Shown here one piece after another: positions 8,200 to 17,006 of a DNA stretch of 64,000 nt (within the stretch, counting starts at the first letter, position 1; every line of letters starts with the position of its first letter). Below the pieces are notes generated by a model, which saw only the letters and a list, made by a program, of their open reading frames with translations, had not been told where the DNA came from and made no database searches. This stretch comes from Alphaproteobacteria bacterium (lineage in GTDB: Bacteria > Pseudomonadota > Alphaproteobacteria > Micavibrionales > UBA2020). A program made the translations under genes and the position numbers. The stretch is taken from assembly GCA_025934695.1 (NCBI GenBank), contig JAICWS010000004.1, forward strand, positions 312,802 through 376,801. Reading direction: 5' to 3'.

Positions 8200-8994
8200 A
8201 TGTCAGAACAGCAGATCCTTTATAAAACCGAAAGTGGCATCGCGACCATCACACTGAACCGCCCGGAAGTTCATAACGCTTTCAACGAGAATGTGATGGA
8301 TGAGCTGACCGCGCTGGTCCGCAAGGCGGGCGGCGACAAGGGCGTGCGCGCGGTCGTCCTGCGCGGCAACGGCAAAAGCTTCTGCGCCGGCGGCGATCTC
8401 AACTGGATGCGCAAGTCGGCCGGCTACAGCTATGACGAGAACGTCAAGGACGCGATGCGCCTGGGCATTCTGCTGAAGGAACTGAATTTCCTGGCCAAGC
8501 CCACGATTGCCCTTGTGCACGGGAATATTTTCGGCGGCGGCGTGGGGCTCGCCTCCTGCTGCGACATTTTGATCGCGGAGACGGGCGCGCAATTCTGCCT
8601 GTCGGAAGTGCGCATCGGGCTGATTCCCTCCATCATCGCGCCCTACGTTATCAACGCGATGGGCGAACGCATGGCGCGCCGGTATTTCATGACGGCCGAG
8701 CGTTTCGACGCGGAAACCGCCTACCGCATCGGCTTCGCCCATGAAGTGGCGCCGCAAGGCCAGCTGGATGAGGTCGCGAACAAGATCATCGCGGCGCTCA
8801 TGGACGGCGCGCCCTCCGCCCAAGGACGCGGCAAAAAGCTCATGCTCGATATCGTTGGCCATCCGATCGATGACAAAATCATCGAGCTCACCGTGCGCCA
8901 GATCGCCGAAGCGCGCGCATCAGACGAAGGCAAAGAAGGCCTCTCCGCCTTCCTCAGCAAGACCGAGCCGAGCTGGCGGAAGAAGAAGGCGTAA
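8200..8994 (+). CDS. liuC: Methylglutaconyl-CoA hydratase (enoyl-CoA hydratase family)
   Basis: A 264-residue crotonase-fold protein. It shows the N-terminal 'IATITLNRPEVHNAFN' strand, the oxyanion-hole segment 'FCAGGDLNWM' and 'GNIFGGGVGLASCCDI', and the catalytic-region 'LSEVRIGLIPSIIAPYV'. The GGDLNWMR pattern and its position directly behind mccB point to hydration of 3-methylglutaconyl-CoA to HMG-CoA, the step after MCC. The ATG at 8200 is 16 bases from the mccB stop, so the two form an operon. Upstream in-frame codons would overlap mccB and add nothing conserved. Confidence 0.9.
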   Translation: MSEQQILYKTESGIATITLNRPEVHNAFNENVMDELTALVRKAGGDKGVRAVVLRGNGKSFCAGGDLNWMRKSAGYSYDENVKDAMRLGILLKELNFLAKPTIALVHGNIFGGGVGLASCCDILIAETGAQFCLSEVRIGLIPSIIAPYVINAMGERMARRYFMTAERFDAETAYRIGFAHEVAPQGQLDEVANKIIAALMDGAPSAQGRGKKLMLDIVGHPIDDKIIELTVRQIAEARASDEGKEGLSAFLSKTEPSWRKKKA

Positions 8995-9007
8995 CTGGGA
9001 AATTAAT

Positions 9008-9865
9008 TTAAGCGGCTTTTGGCGTCGCCGGTGCCGGCGTCGGCTGCCTGGCGATGTCGATGCCAGCGGCGGCGAGCACCTTTCCGCCGAGCTTCGCCGC
9101 GAGCGGGTCTTTTGTGGCTTGGGTGATCTGCAGGAGCTGCTTCAGGCCCGCGTCATCGAGCACTTTACCTTTCAGCGGTGCGAATTCCCTGACGAGGGCC
9201 TCGCTTTGCTCCCGGCTTGGCGTGTAACCCTTCGTATAGATGCCGACCATGTCGATGAGGTCGGCGACTTTCATCTTTGAAAAATCGCGGTCGGCGATGA
9301 TCTTGTCGAGGACCGGGCTCGACAGGTGTTCAGGATTACCGGTCTTTAGGAAATCGGTCGCGCGTTGCAAGCTCAGGCGGCGCAAGTATCCCGGATCGGC
9401 GCCGGGTTCCCGCAAATAGCGGATCGCCGCGTAAGCATCGGCGGCCGCCATTTCGGCGGCATAGGGCGTTCCGAACAGCGCCTGGAAATAGCGGATGTTC
9501 TCCCCGCCGCGCGGGACCATCAGCCGTCCGGCCTGGCGATGCAGGTCGAACAGCGCCGCCGCCGCATCTTCGCGGCCGGTAGCCAGAAAAATGCCGCTGA
9601 TCGACCGCAGGCGGGCCATATCCGCGACAGGACCTTTGACCTCCGCCGCCCGCGCGAAGGTCTGCTTCAGACGTTCGCGGAATGGCTGGCAGACAGCGGC
9701 GCGCAGGCGCGCGCGCAGGCCGCCGTGTTTTTCTTGCGTGTCGGGGTCGACGAACAGCAGATGACCCTTCCATTCGGGATGATCGTGCAAAATCTCGCGC
9801 GCAGCCTGTTTGAAATCCAGGCGCGGGGTTTGCGGCTTTTCAGCATTGGTTTCCGGTTGGGGCAT
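9008..9865 (-). CDS. Degenerate HExxH-family protein (zinc motif lost)
   Basis: The 285-residue product aligns with the HELGH protein at 15686. The N-terminal 'F...A..IL.DHPEWKGHLLFV' (18-39) matches 'F.REVNKALTDFPQLQGRFVFI'. The segment 'ALFDLHRQAGRLMVP' (104-118) occupies the place of 'AVFDHELGHLVVP', so the HExxH zinc motif is gone. Downstream 'EMAAADAYAAIRYL' (138-151) keeps the E..xAAD helix seen as 'RETAADTFAVLRHI', and the following 'RATDFLKTGN' matches 'RAFDFVISGD'. It should therefore be catalytically inactive. The C-terminus is Pro/Ala-rich. No signal peptide. It is convergent with liuC. Confidence 0.75.
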   Translation of the reverse strand: MPQPETNAEKPQTPRLDFKQAAREILHDHPEWKGHLLFVDPDTQEKHGGLRARLRAAVCQPFRERLKQTFARAAEVKGPVADMARLRSISGIFLATGREDAAAALFDLHRQAGRLMVPRGGENIRYFQALFGTPYAAEMAAADAYAAIRYLREPGADPGYLRRLSLQRATDFLKTGNPEHLSSPVLDKIIADRDFSKMKVADLIDMVGIYTKGYTPSREQSEALVREFAPLKGKVLDDAGLKQLLQITQATKDPLAAKLGGKVLAAAGIDIARQPTPAPATPKAA

Positions 9866-9924
9866 TCCTGCGTATCATAGCGGGGCGCTATAGTTACGTC
9901 AAAAGATTTCTTTTATTCAACCCT

Positions 9925-9952
9925 TTGATTTTACGTTGAAATTTGAGATAAT
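9925..9952 (+). promoter_or_regulatory. Predicted promoter for the gene at 9977
   Basis: TTGATT (9925-9930), 16-base spacer, GATAAT (9947-9952). The ATG lies 25 bases downstream behind GGGGGCACC. Confidence 0.45.
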
Positions 9953-9976
9953 GGCCATGCAATAGACGGGGGCACC

Positions 9977-11107
9977 ATGGAACTCATCGACGCCGAAGGC
10001 AGGCTGACGCCGGTTCTCAAAATCCTCACTGATTATCCGCGCGACGACCTCGCGCATGACGAGGTGCACCAGTCGCTCGTCACCGCCTGCGTCAAACGCG
10101 GCGTATGGCCCGCCAACATCGACGTGGGCTCGATACCCTCGCTGGATACCATCGTGGCCGGTTTCAAAACTGCCCAGCTCGTCTTTAACTCGCAGCTCGG
10201 CTACGGCCATATCTTCCACACCAACTGCGCGCCGCGCAAAAACATCGTCAGCGTGCAGAGCAAGGGCGAAAAGATCGTCCTCGGCATGACGCGCACGGGC
10301 GTGGTGCTGCTCGTCGTTAATTCCGGCTACACGCTGGCGCCGTTTTACGAAGCGGTGCATGCAGGCGAGATCACTTTCTACCAGACCTCTGTGCCCGATG
10401 CGGGCTCGCAGTTCCGCTCGCGCGATTATTTCCCGGACGCGATGGCGGACCTCACGCTGCATATGTCCGAACGGCTCAAGATCCTCGGCAAGGACCAGAT
10501 CCGCAAGCTATTGCAGGCGCATGCCTTCCATGAAATCCTCAAAGGGCTGGAATACCTGGGCGACCCGCTCAACCTCAGCAGTTTTCCGCACCTGCCCGAC
10601 GGCTGCGTCTATTACATCGACAACTTCGGCAACATCAAGCTCAACAGCAAGCACCAGAAGCTGGTCAATTTTTATCCGCCCGGCACGCCGCTCGTCGTGG
10701 CGCTCGGCAATACCGTCAACGACGTCGTCGTCGGTGACACGGGTTTCAGCATGGGCGAGGGCGTGATGGCGATCACTTCGGGCTCCTCCGGCTGGTCGGT
10801 CGGACGCGAGGGCAAATCGATGTTCTCGGAAATTTTCCTGCGCGGCGACCGCGCGGAAACGCATTTCCCCGGCGTCAAGTCTGGCGACCAGATCGTCGCC
10901 ATGCCGCGCGCGGACCTGCAGCGCGTGCTCGACACGCTGCGCACGGCCAATCGCGACGTTTCCGACAAGCTCGACCTTTACAATACGTCTGAGCCCCGCA
11001 TCATGCAGGCGCTCGCGCGTGCCAAGCTCGTCCGCGACGGCTTCGACACGACCGAATTGCAGAATTCGCTCAAGCGCGGAGATCTGTTGAAGCGGCTGAT
11101 GGCCTGA
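9977..11107 (+). CDS. SAM hydroxide adenosyltransferase (DUF62)-like protein
   Basis: A 376-residue protein whose architecture fits the SAM hydroxide adenosyltransferase / fluorinase-like family, which cleaves SAM to adenosine and methionine. Residues 16-24 (ILTDYPRDD) resemble the N-terminal '[VT]DfG..D' strand, 49-58 the 'ID..I.P.D' region and 109-123 the 'VVDPGVG..NG' region. The C-terminal domain has 'YYIDNFGNIKLN' (212-223) and 'GSSGWSVGREG' (269-279), like the family's 'ID.FGN..TN' and 'SG...I..N.G' elements. The usual VVDPGVG is changed to VVNSGYT, so activity is uncertain. The protein is about 100 residues longer than typical members. It is alone between divergent or distant neighbours. 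Confidence 0.5.
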   Translation: MELIDAEGRLTPVLKILTDYPRDDLAHDEVHQSLVTACVKRGVWPANIDVGSIPSLDTIVAGFKTAQLVFNSQLGYGHIFHTNCAPRKNIVSVQSKGEKIVLGMTRTGVVLLVVNSGYTLAPFYEAVHAGEITFYQTSVPDAGSQFRSRDYFPDAMADLTLHMSERLKILGKDQIRKLLQAHAFHEILKGLEYLGDPLNLSSFPHLPDGCVYYIDNFGNIKLNSKHQKLVNFYPPGTPLVVALGNTVNDVVVGDTGFSMGEGVMAITSGSSGWSVGREGKSMFSEIFLRGDRAETHFPGVKSGDQIVAMPRADLQRVLDTLRTANRDVSDKLDLYNTSEPRIMQALARAKLVRDGFDTTELQNSLKRGDLLKRLMA

Positions 11108-11158
11108 CCTGGGCATAGGCTTGTGCATTAGCCTTTGAAAGTCCTGGTTTTTTTATGC

Positions 11159-11187
11159 TGGACAGGTGCAGAAATTTGTCATAATAT
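11159..11187 (+). promoter_or_regulatory. Predicted promoter for the ankyrin gene at 11267
   Basis: TGGACA (11159-11164), 17-base spacer, TAATAT (11182-11187). The 16 bases at 11173-11188 covering the -10 box are identical to those of the promoter at 29662. Confidence 0.5.
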
Positions 11188-11266
11188 ACGGGCGATTTTA
11201 ACGTACCGTAATGAACCGAGGCGGTTTGTCAGCGGTGTCACGCGATTTTTGCCGGGAATGTCGACG

Positions 11267-11959
11267 ATGGGACTTCGCGATTTTTTCAATTTCGGGCGTA
11301 AGGACGAGACGGTGCCGCCGGAACCGCCGGTGCCGCAGATGACGTCGCGGCAGGCGAATGAAATGCTCGTGCAGGCGGTCGAGGCGAACGATATTAAAAA
11401 GGCCACGATCGCGCTGAAAGCGACAGGCAGCGCCAACCTGACGTGCAAGTACCGGCATATGGTGACCATACGTTACGATTACGGTCCGAGACAATACGAG
11501 CAGGCCGACGAAGTCGCGCTGCTCTGGCATGCCGTCCTGAAGGATAACGAGCCTCTGGTGCGCCTTCTCATGAGCTACGGTGCAAAGGTGGATCCGAAGT
11601 ACAGCGGCCGGACCCCGTTGATGCATGCGGTGCTTGAGGGCGCGACGCAGATGGTGCGGACGCTGCTCGACGGCGGTGCTGCGCTGCGCGAGGACGATTA
11701 TCCCCATTACACCGCGCTCGACCATGCGACAAAAAAACAATATGCCGACATCATTCAGATGCTGAGAGAAGAGCCCGCGCGCCGCGAGCGGGTGAAGCAG
11801 GAGGCCGCGCGGGCCGCGCAGGAAGCGAAGGCCGCCGCCGAACGGGCCGCACGGGAGGCCGAAGAAAAGGCCCGGCATCGCGCGGAAAATCCCACCGAGC
11901 CCGTGACGGACAATGAGGTGGTTGTCATGAAGCGGCTGTCGCTGAAGCCGCAAAGATAA
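11267..11959 (+). CDS. Ankyrin-repeat protein with Ala/Glu-rich coiled-coil tail
   Basis: I start this protein at the ATG at 11267 (MGLRDFFNFGRK), which has GGGA nine bases upstream; the frame is open from 11135 and an ATG at 11258 is an alternative. The 230-residue product has ankyrin repeats in about residues 28-155 ('VALLWHAVLKDNEPLVRLLMSYGA', 'RTPLMHAVLEGATQMVRTLLDGGA', 'YTALDHATKKQYADIIQMLRE', quoted as separate repeats). A long Ala/Glu/Arg helix (about 160-205) follows, likely a coiled coil. The role is probably protein binding; the partner is unknown. The second ankyrin gene of the window is at 3947. Confidence 0.8.
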   Translation: MGLRDFFNFGRKDETVPPEPPVPQMTSRQANEMLVQAVEANDIKKATIALKATGSANLTCKYRHMVTIRYDYGPRQYEQADEVALLWHAVLKDNEPLVRLLMSYGAKVDPKYSGRTPLMHAVLEGATQMVRTLLDGGAALREDDYPHYTALDHATKKQYADIIQMLREEPARRERVKQEAARAAQEAKAAAERAAREAEEKARHRAENPTEPVTDNEVVVMKRLSLKPQR

Positions 11960-11995
11960 ATTACCCGAGCAACTGTAAAAACGAGGAGTGTGCAC

Positions 11996-12682
11996 ATGGC
12001 GAAGAGCAAAGACAGCGTCACCGAAGACCTGAAAACGATCCTGAGCGCGGAACTGGGCGGCGATGCATCCGACTGGAAGCGTACGTCAAAAAAACGCGTT
12101 TACGGCGGCGATACCGCGCGCGATTTCGAAAACAAAACGGCCGGCCAGAAAATCACGACCTATGAACGCCGGGACGGCCTCATTTATGCCGAGCAGGGCG
12201 AAAGCGGCAAGGAAATCACGGCACGCGTGCCGTTCAATGCCGCGGCGAAGGCGTCGGTCGTTGACGTGGTGATGAACAAGATCCTTGAGGAGAAGGAAGT
12301 CCCCGACGCGCTCTACGCGCAGGCTGTCAAGGAAGGGCTGATCAGGCGCTTCAGCTTCTGCGTCACGAAATATGACGAGGGCATCGTGGAAGAAGGGGAG
12401 TCGCCGATGTATACGACAATCTACCCGGCGGTGCGCGATGAAACCTTCAAATGTCCCGAGTTCATCCGTCCCCTGGTTCCCAAGGGCGATGACACCGACG
12501 AATGCATGGTGACCGAGTGGCGCTTCCCCGCAGCAATGGATACGCCCGCGAAAGTCGTCCGGTACCTGGAAAGCCTCGGCATGACCTGGGACGTCGAATC
12601 TCAAAAACGGGATAAGACCGTTTACAACGAAATCACCGGCGAGCTCAATGCGGCGAAACCCGCGAAGGGGCCGAGGCGATAA
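11996..12682 (+). CDS. Unrecognised soluble protein
   Basis: A 228-residue product. The ATG at 11996 is preferred over the in-frame GTG at 11990 because GAGGAG (11983-11988) sits seven bases before it. The sequence is rich in charged residues (about equal K/E/D) and has no signal peptide, membrane segment or motif I recognise. It is followed by a good terminator. It is 36 bases downstream of the ankyrin gene and may share its transcript. Confidence 0.75.
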   Translation: MAKSKDSVTEDLKTILSAELGGDASDWKRTSKKRVYGGDTARDFENKTAGQKITTYERRDGLIYAEQGESGKEITARVPFNAAAKASVVDVVMNKILEEKEVPDALYAQAVKEGLIRRFSFCVTKYDEGIVEEGESPMYTTIYPAVRDETFKCPEFIRPLVPKGDDTDECMVTEWRFPAAMDTPAKVVRYLESLGMTWDVESQKRDKTVYNEITGELNAAKPAKGPRR

Positions 12683-12712
12683 TTTCGCTACTCATTCTAT
12701 CTGACGATGATC

Positions 12713-12758
12713 GAACCCCTCTTCTCGTCGCGATGGGAGAGGGGTTCTGCTTTTTTTT
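12713..12758 (+). terminator. Rho-independent terminator
   Basis: Stem GAACCCCTC (12713-12721) with GAGGGGTTC (12739-12747), then TGC and eight T. Confidence 0.85.
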
Positions 12759-12862
12759 GAAAAACCTTTGCGAATCAAAAGCTTTTTCTATTTCCATATC
12801 CGGTAGGGCCGCCTGATGTTATAATGGGTAGGCGGTTTCAACGGGTTTTTAAGGAAGTCATC

Positions 12863-13939
12863 ATGTCCTTGCCAGCTTCTATAGGCAAAGCGGGCGTATC
12901 AGCGGACCAGCTGATGGCGGAGAGCATGGCGCTCAGAGATCCTTTGGGCGTTTCCGTTTTGTCCTTACGGCCTGAAGAGTTCGAGGGCGACCTGCCGGGG
13001 CTGCCGCGGAAAGTGCGCGCGGTCACGCGCGGTTTTCTGACCGATATGGCGGGCGGCGACCCGCAGCGTCAGCGCGAGATGTTCGAGGCCTACAAGCGCA
13101 GCTGCAAGCATATCCAGATCTGCGTCAAAAAATCCGCCAGCCGGACAAACTACACCGACGCGCATACCGGCTGGCTGGAAGGCCCGCAGGGCGAAGCTTT
13201 AGGCGGCGTCATCGTCGAGCCGCGCGAAAAGAATTATTCCTTTGCACAAAATATGAAGAACCTGACCGACGTGAAGAAGGAACAGTTTCTCGCCACCGAT
13301 GTCAGCGACGCGCAGGGGCGCTTCATGTGCCACTGGCACGAAGTCGCCCATTGCGCCGGTGCGCATGAAGAACCGAATGCCGACAAGATCGCCGCGATCA
13401 TGGTGCGCAAGGCCTTCCCGGATTCAAGCCTGCCGCAGGTGAACGCCGACCTGCGTGCGCTCGACACACTGTTCAGCGCCAACCTCGGCAACGCGCGCAG
13501 CCGCATTCGCCGCTATGGCTGGCAGATGGTGGAGGCCGCGGATTCCGTCCTCGCCATGCCGCCGGAGCAGGTGAAGGACATGAGCGAAACTGACCTGTTG
13601 TCATTGCGAAACGAGCCGTTTCGCGACTATTCGGGTTCCGTGGAAAAAATCTGGGAAGCGATGAGTGCGCGCCGGCCCGGGCTGCTGGCGGAGCGGAACC
13701 TGAAAGAGACGGGCGCCGAGCTGAAATCGGTCCTCGCCGACGGCGCGCTGGCCGCCGACCCCATGGCGCAAAAAATCGCTGCCCGCATGGTCCTTGCCAT
13801 CGACCGCCTCGCCGATCCGGCCTGGTCACCGGCGTTGACGGACCAATTCAATGCTTCCGCCGAAGCCCGCACGAACGAGCAGCAAGAGGTTCCGCAAAAC
13901 GCGCTTACGCCTTCAAAGCCAGGGGCCTTGAAGGCGTAA
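12863..13939 (+). CDS. HExxH-type putative zinc metallopeptidase
   Basis: The 358-residue product contains HEVAH at residues 159-163, with E169/E170 and D174 a few residues on (AHEEPNAD), a pattern compatible with a gluzincin or aspzincin-type zinc site. It is related in layout to the HELGH protein at 15686 and the degenerate copy at 9008. The open frame begins at 12824, but that ATG overlaps a TATAAT box (12820-12825); the ATG at 12863 has AAGGAAG upstream and is preferred. No signal peptide, so a cytoplasmic role is likely. Substrate unknown. The C-terminal 40 residues look disordered. Confidence 0.7.
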   Translation: MSLPASIGKAGVSADQLMAESMALRDPLGVSVLSLRPEEFEGDLPGLPRKVRAVTRGFLTDMAGGDPQRQREMFEAYKRSCKHIQICVKKSASRTNYTDAHTGWLEGPQGEALGGVIVEPREKNYSFAQNMKNLTDVKKEQFLATDVSDAQGRFMCHWHEVAHCAGAHEEPNADKIAAIMVRKAFPDSSLPQVNADLRALDTLFSANLGNARSRIRRYGWQMVEAADSVLAMPPEQVKDMSETDLLSLRNEPFRDYSGSVEKIWEAMSARRPGLLAERNLKETGAELKSVLADGALAADPMAQKIAARMVLAIDRLADPAWSPALTDQFNASAEARTNEQQEVPQNALTPSKPGALKA

Positions 13940-13964
13940 CGGAAAAAGCAATTCGGCGTCGCGC

Positions 13965-14336
13965 TTACTGATTGGTTGTCTGATCGCCGTGGCGTTTCGC
14001 CTGTCTTTCGGCATGGCGTTCCTTGTGCGCCTCCTTGCGGTCGACCTGGAGCTGATGCTCGGCCTTCCCGCGCTGCAGCTTTTCGCTCTTCAGGGCGGCC
14101 CTGTCCTGCTGGATCTGGGTCTTGTCCGCCGCGACCGCTGCCTTGTTGGTGCGGTCGGCGCGGCGTTTTGCCTTGTCGTTATGGACGGTGACCTTGTCCT
14201 GCTTGATCTGGGCGTTGTCGGCCGCGATGGCGGCTTTGTCCTGCTGGACGGCCGACGTGGTGTTGGTGGTCTGGGCGAAGGCGATGCCCGGCACGAGCAC
14301 TGCGGTTGCGAGCAGAATGCGAATGGTGTTTTTCAT
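13965..14336 (-). CDS. Secreted or periplasmic Lys/Asp/Gln-rich repeat protein
   Basis: A 123-residue product with a clear signal peptide (MKNTIRILLATAVLVPGIAFA, cleavage after AFA at about 21). The mature part is highly charged and helical with two copies of a roughly 32-residue unit, 'DKAAIAADNAQIKQDK...' and 'NKAAVAADKTQIQQDR...'. The tail is basic (KEAHKERHAERQAKRH). GGAGAAAC precedes the ATG. Similar low-complexity periplasmic proteins have been given acid- or envelope-stress roles, but nothing here shows that. Convergent with the gene at 12863. Confidence 0.78.
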   Translation of the reverse strand: MKNTIRILLATAVLVPGIAFAQTTNTTSAVQQDKAAIAADNAQIKQDKVTVHNDKAKRRADRTNKAAVAADKTQIQQDRAALKSEKLQRGKAEHQLQVDRKEAHKERHAERQAKRHGDQTTNQ

Positions 14337-14457
14337 GGCTGTTTCTCCTGAAATTCTTGCATATACCTTTATCGTACCCTGTGGCGCGTCATGAAACGAT
14401 GACGGTAAGATTAATTAATCGCAATTAAGGCGGTATTAATTGTTCTGAAAAACAGGA

Positions 14458-15576
14458 TTAAAAGCAGATCCCAAGGATCCAGCCCGCCGCCACGAAGAAA
14501 GCAAACAGCGAAACGGCCAGCGTTTTGGATACGCTGCGCCAGATATAAATCGAGGGTACGATGCTGTAGGTTCCGAGGGTGGTCAGGAACAGCATCACAT
14601 AGCCTGGCGCCACGCCCTGGTGCTGAAGCTGCGCGGCGAACATGACGTCGAGGGCGATAGGCACCGGCATGACGACGGCCAGCAGGCTGGCCGCACCCAT
14701 GCGCAAGGGGGTGACCTGGGACAGCAGGCTGTTCCACGGCACGAACACGAGCAGCAGCGCACAGGCAAAGCTTGCGAGCAGCATGAAGGTTGCCGTCGGC
14801 TTGAGCAGCGCCCAAAAGTTCCGCGCATAGACACGGGCCAGTTCCGACAGGACATTCCAGAAACTTTCATTGTCGGCGGTCGAGGGCGCGAGCGCGGCGG
14901 CATATGCAGCGTCACCCGCAACTAGTTCTACCGGCGCGCGCCTGACGCGCTTGATCAGCGTGGGAACCACCATCGCAATGACCAGAAGCAAGAGCGCGTA
15001 TTTGGCCGCCGCCATTCCCAGCGGAAGTGCTGCGAACGTCATGGCGATGACGACCGGGTTGAAACTCGGCGAGCTGAACAGGAATCCCAAGGCCACTTCG
15101 ACGCGGCCGTTTCCGCGCATCATGCCGCTGGCCACGGGAACGCAGCAGTTGGCGCAGATGCCCGCAGGTACGCCCGCCAGCGCGCCCTTCATCGAATTCA
15201 GGAAGATATTATTGCCGATGCGTAAGGGATAATACCGCAGCGCGGTGAGGAAAAAGGCGCCGGCCAATATGCTGAATCCCACGCCGACTTTCATGCTGTC
15301 GAGCCAATTGACCATGACGATCAGGATGCGCTGTCCGACCGGAGCGCCGGCGGGCACGGGCATCAGTTCCTTGGCATAGGCCATCGTCGGAATATCCTGC
15401 CCGACATGCGCGGCCTTCGCGAACAGCGACGGATACCTTGAGGACAGCCAGAAAACCGCGAACGACCCGATACCCCAAGCGATGAGAATAACCAGGCGCC
15501 AGTGGCGTCGAATGTCGATCCGTCCCCGGCCAGTATCCATTCCTTCAGCGATTTCCTGTGAGGGATTCATTCCCAC
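14458..15576 (-). CDS. YraQ/ArsP-type permease (DUF318)
   Basis: A 372-residue polytopic inner membrane protein with about eight to ten hydrophobic segments. The conserved region 'GVPAGICANCCVPVASGMM' followed by 'SSPSFNPVVI' is the signature of the DUF318 permease family, where a Cys pair lies in a membrane helix and a Pro/Asn-containing half-repeat recurs ('MPVPIALDVMF' in the second half). Members include the methylarsenite exporter ArsP, but most have no known substrate. No ars genes are adjacent. An alternative downstream start at residue 3 or 13 cannot be excluded. Confidence 0.8.
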   Translation of the reverse strand: MGMNPSQEIAEGMDTGRGRIDIRRHWRLVILIAWGIGSFAVFWLSSRYPSLFAKAAHVGQDIPTMAYAKELMPVPAGAPVGQRILIVMVNWLDSMKVGVGFSILAGAFFLTALRYYPLRIGNNIFLNSMKGALAGVPAGICANCCVPVASGMMRGNGRVEVALGFLFSSPSFNPVVIAMTFAALPLGMAAAKYALLLLVIAMVVPTLIKRVRRAPVELVAGDAAYAAALAPSTADNESFWNVLSELARVYARNFWALLKPTATFMLLASFACALLLVFVPWNSLLSQVTPLRMGAASLLAVVMPVPIALDVMFAAQLQHQGVAPGYVMLFLTTLGTYSIVPSIYIWRSVSKTLAVSLFAFFVAAGWILGICF

Positions 15577-15634
15577 TCCTTAATTTTTTGTGGAAAATAC
15601 CACAGTTCGCGGCCGGAGGCGAGAGGGCTGAATG

Positions 15635-15664
15635 AAAAAAGCCGGGATCACCCCGGCTTTTCCT
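15635..15664 (-). terminator. Rho-independent terminator of the 15686 gene
   Basis: Read on the minus strand, AAAAGCCGGG and CCCGGCTTTTTT form a stem around a short loop, ending in a run of T. It lies 21 bases beyond the stop of the metallopeptidase gene. Confidence 0.8.
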
Positions 15665-15685
15665 TTGTTTCCGAATGTTAAAGCT

Positions 15686-16771
15686 TTATGCGGCCTTGAA
15701 CCAGTGTTTCCAGCCCTGGTGGTCCTGGGTTTGCGGACGGCGTGGCAGGGGCGCGATCTTGACGGCCTCGGGCTGCTCCGCCTTCGGCGCCGCGCCCTTG
15801 ATGGGCATGCCGAAGAGCAGGCCTTCCTTGTCCATCTGGTCGAGTTTCGTATTCAGTTCGTCGCGCACGCTGTTCCAATAGGCGCCCTTGAGTCCATAGG
15901 GGGTGCCGTCGGCGTTGCGCACTTCGCCTTTCAGGAAGGGCAGAAGTGCGCGGCCGCCGATCTTGATCGCGTAGTAATCGGCCTTGTCGTCGAGGATGAT
16001 GTCGGCCAGCGTCTTCATCGCCATCTCGATATTGCGCGTGCGGCGCATGGTCTGGCGCACGGCCTCGAACTCATAGGCGATGGAGTTGGTGACATCAGCG
16101 TGCGGCGTATGCTCGAGCGCGAGACGCGAGGCAAGATCCGCCGTCTGCTGCGGCGACATGTTTTTAATGTCGAGCTTGTCCTTGATCTTCGTCACCTCGT
16201 CGAGCGTCAGCATGGTGAAATGCCCCGCGTCGCCTGAAATGACGAAGTCGAAAGCCCGGCGCCAGCCGGCCTTTTCGATGGCCTTGCTTTCCTCGCCGTA
16301 GCGCTGGATGTGGCGCAGCACGGCAAAGGTATCGGCCGCGGTTTCGCGCAAGGTCGGATCCTGCGAGAAATAGCCGCCGGGCACGACAAGGTGGCCCAGT
16401 TCGTGATCGAACACGGCCATGGCTTCCATTTCCGGCGTCTGATCCTTGCCGGTGAACATCTTGAAGGGCAGCGGCGTATAGACGAGGACATCGAGGGAGT
16501 CGCGTCCCAGCTTCGTCGCCATGGAAGAGCCCGCTTTTTCAGCCTCGTACTTCACCTTATCGACGATATCGTCGAGCTGGTAATCGCTGACGCCGAGCAT
16601 GCGCTTGTCGACGTCGGTAACCGTCGTGTTCTCGGGGGCGTTAATAAAGACGAAGCGGCCCTGGAGTTGCGGGAAGTCGGTCAGCGCCTTGTTGACTTCG
16701 CGGTTGAAAACTTCAGTCAGCGATTTTCCGCCGGTATTCTGCGGCAGCGGTGCAAATGTCTTGAGCGTCAT
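15686..16771 (-). CDS. HELGH putative zinc metallopeptidase
   Basis: A 361-residue soluble protein with HELGH at residues 123-127 and a downstream RETAAD helix (E143, D147) that would supply the third zinc ligand. It is the best-preserved of three related proteins in the window (also 9008 and 12863). The N-terminal 120 residues and the C-terminal 200 residues are not recognised. No signal peptide or membrane anchor is visible, so it is probably cytoplasmic. The ATG is preceded by AGGAGGCAC-type purines (minus strand). A terminator follows at 15635. Confidence 0.75.
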   Translation of the reverse strand: MTLKTFAPLPQNTGGKSLTEVFNREVNKALTDFPQLQGRFVFINAPENTTVTDVDKRMLGVSDYQLDDIVDKVKYEAEKAGSSMATKLGRDSLDVLVYTPLPFKMFTGKDQTPEMEAMAVFDHELGHLVVPGGYFSQDPTLRETAADTFAVLRHIQRYGEESKAIEKAGWRRAFDFVISGDAGHFTMLTLDEVTKIKDKLDIKNMSPQQTADLASRLALEHTPHADVTNSIAYEFEAVRQTMRRTRNIEMAMKTLADIILDDKADYYAIKIGGRALLPFLKGEVRNADGTPYGLKGAYWNSVRDELNTKLDQMDKEGLLFGMPIKGAAPKAEQPEAVKIAPLPRRPQTQDHQGWKHWFKAA

Positions 16772-17006
16772 GATTATGTGCCTCCTGACACATTTGAATC
16801 ATTTCACACCCAAAACATACCCGCAGCATCTTTTTTGTATTTTATGGTATGCAAAAATCATGCGGCAGAATCGGGATTTTGTCAAATATAATCATTATGA
16901 GTATAAGCAAGAAAATTGCGGTGGATGGATAGAAAGTTGCACGTTGGCGTTTGCGAGAGTGGAGTGAGTCTAAAATTACATTTTACGGATACGAAAGGAT
17001 AAGATT

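Noticed and set aside
12820..12862. Start of the HEVAH protein at the ATG at 12824
   Set aside because: That ATG lies within a TATAAT box and lacks a ribosome-binding site; the ATG at 12863 has AAGGAAG.
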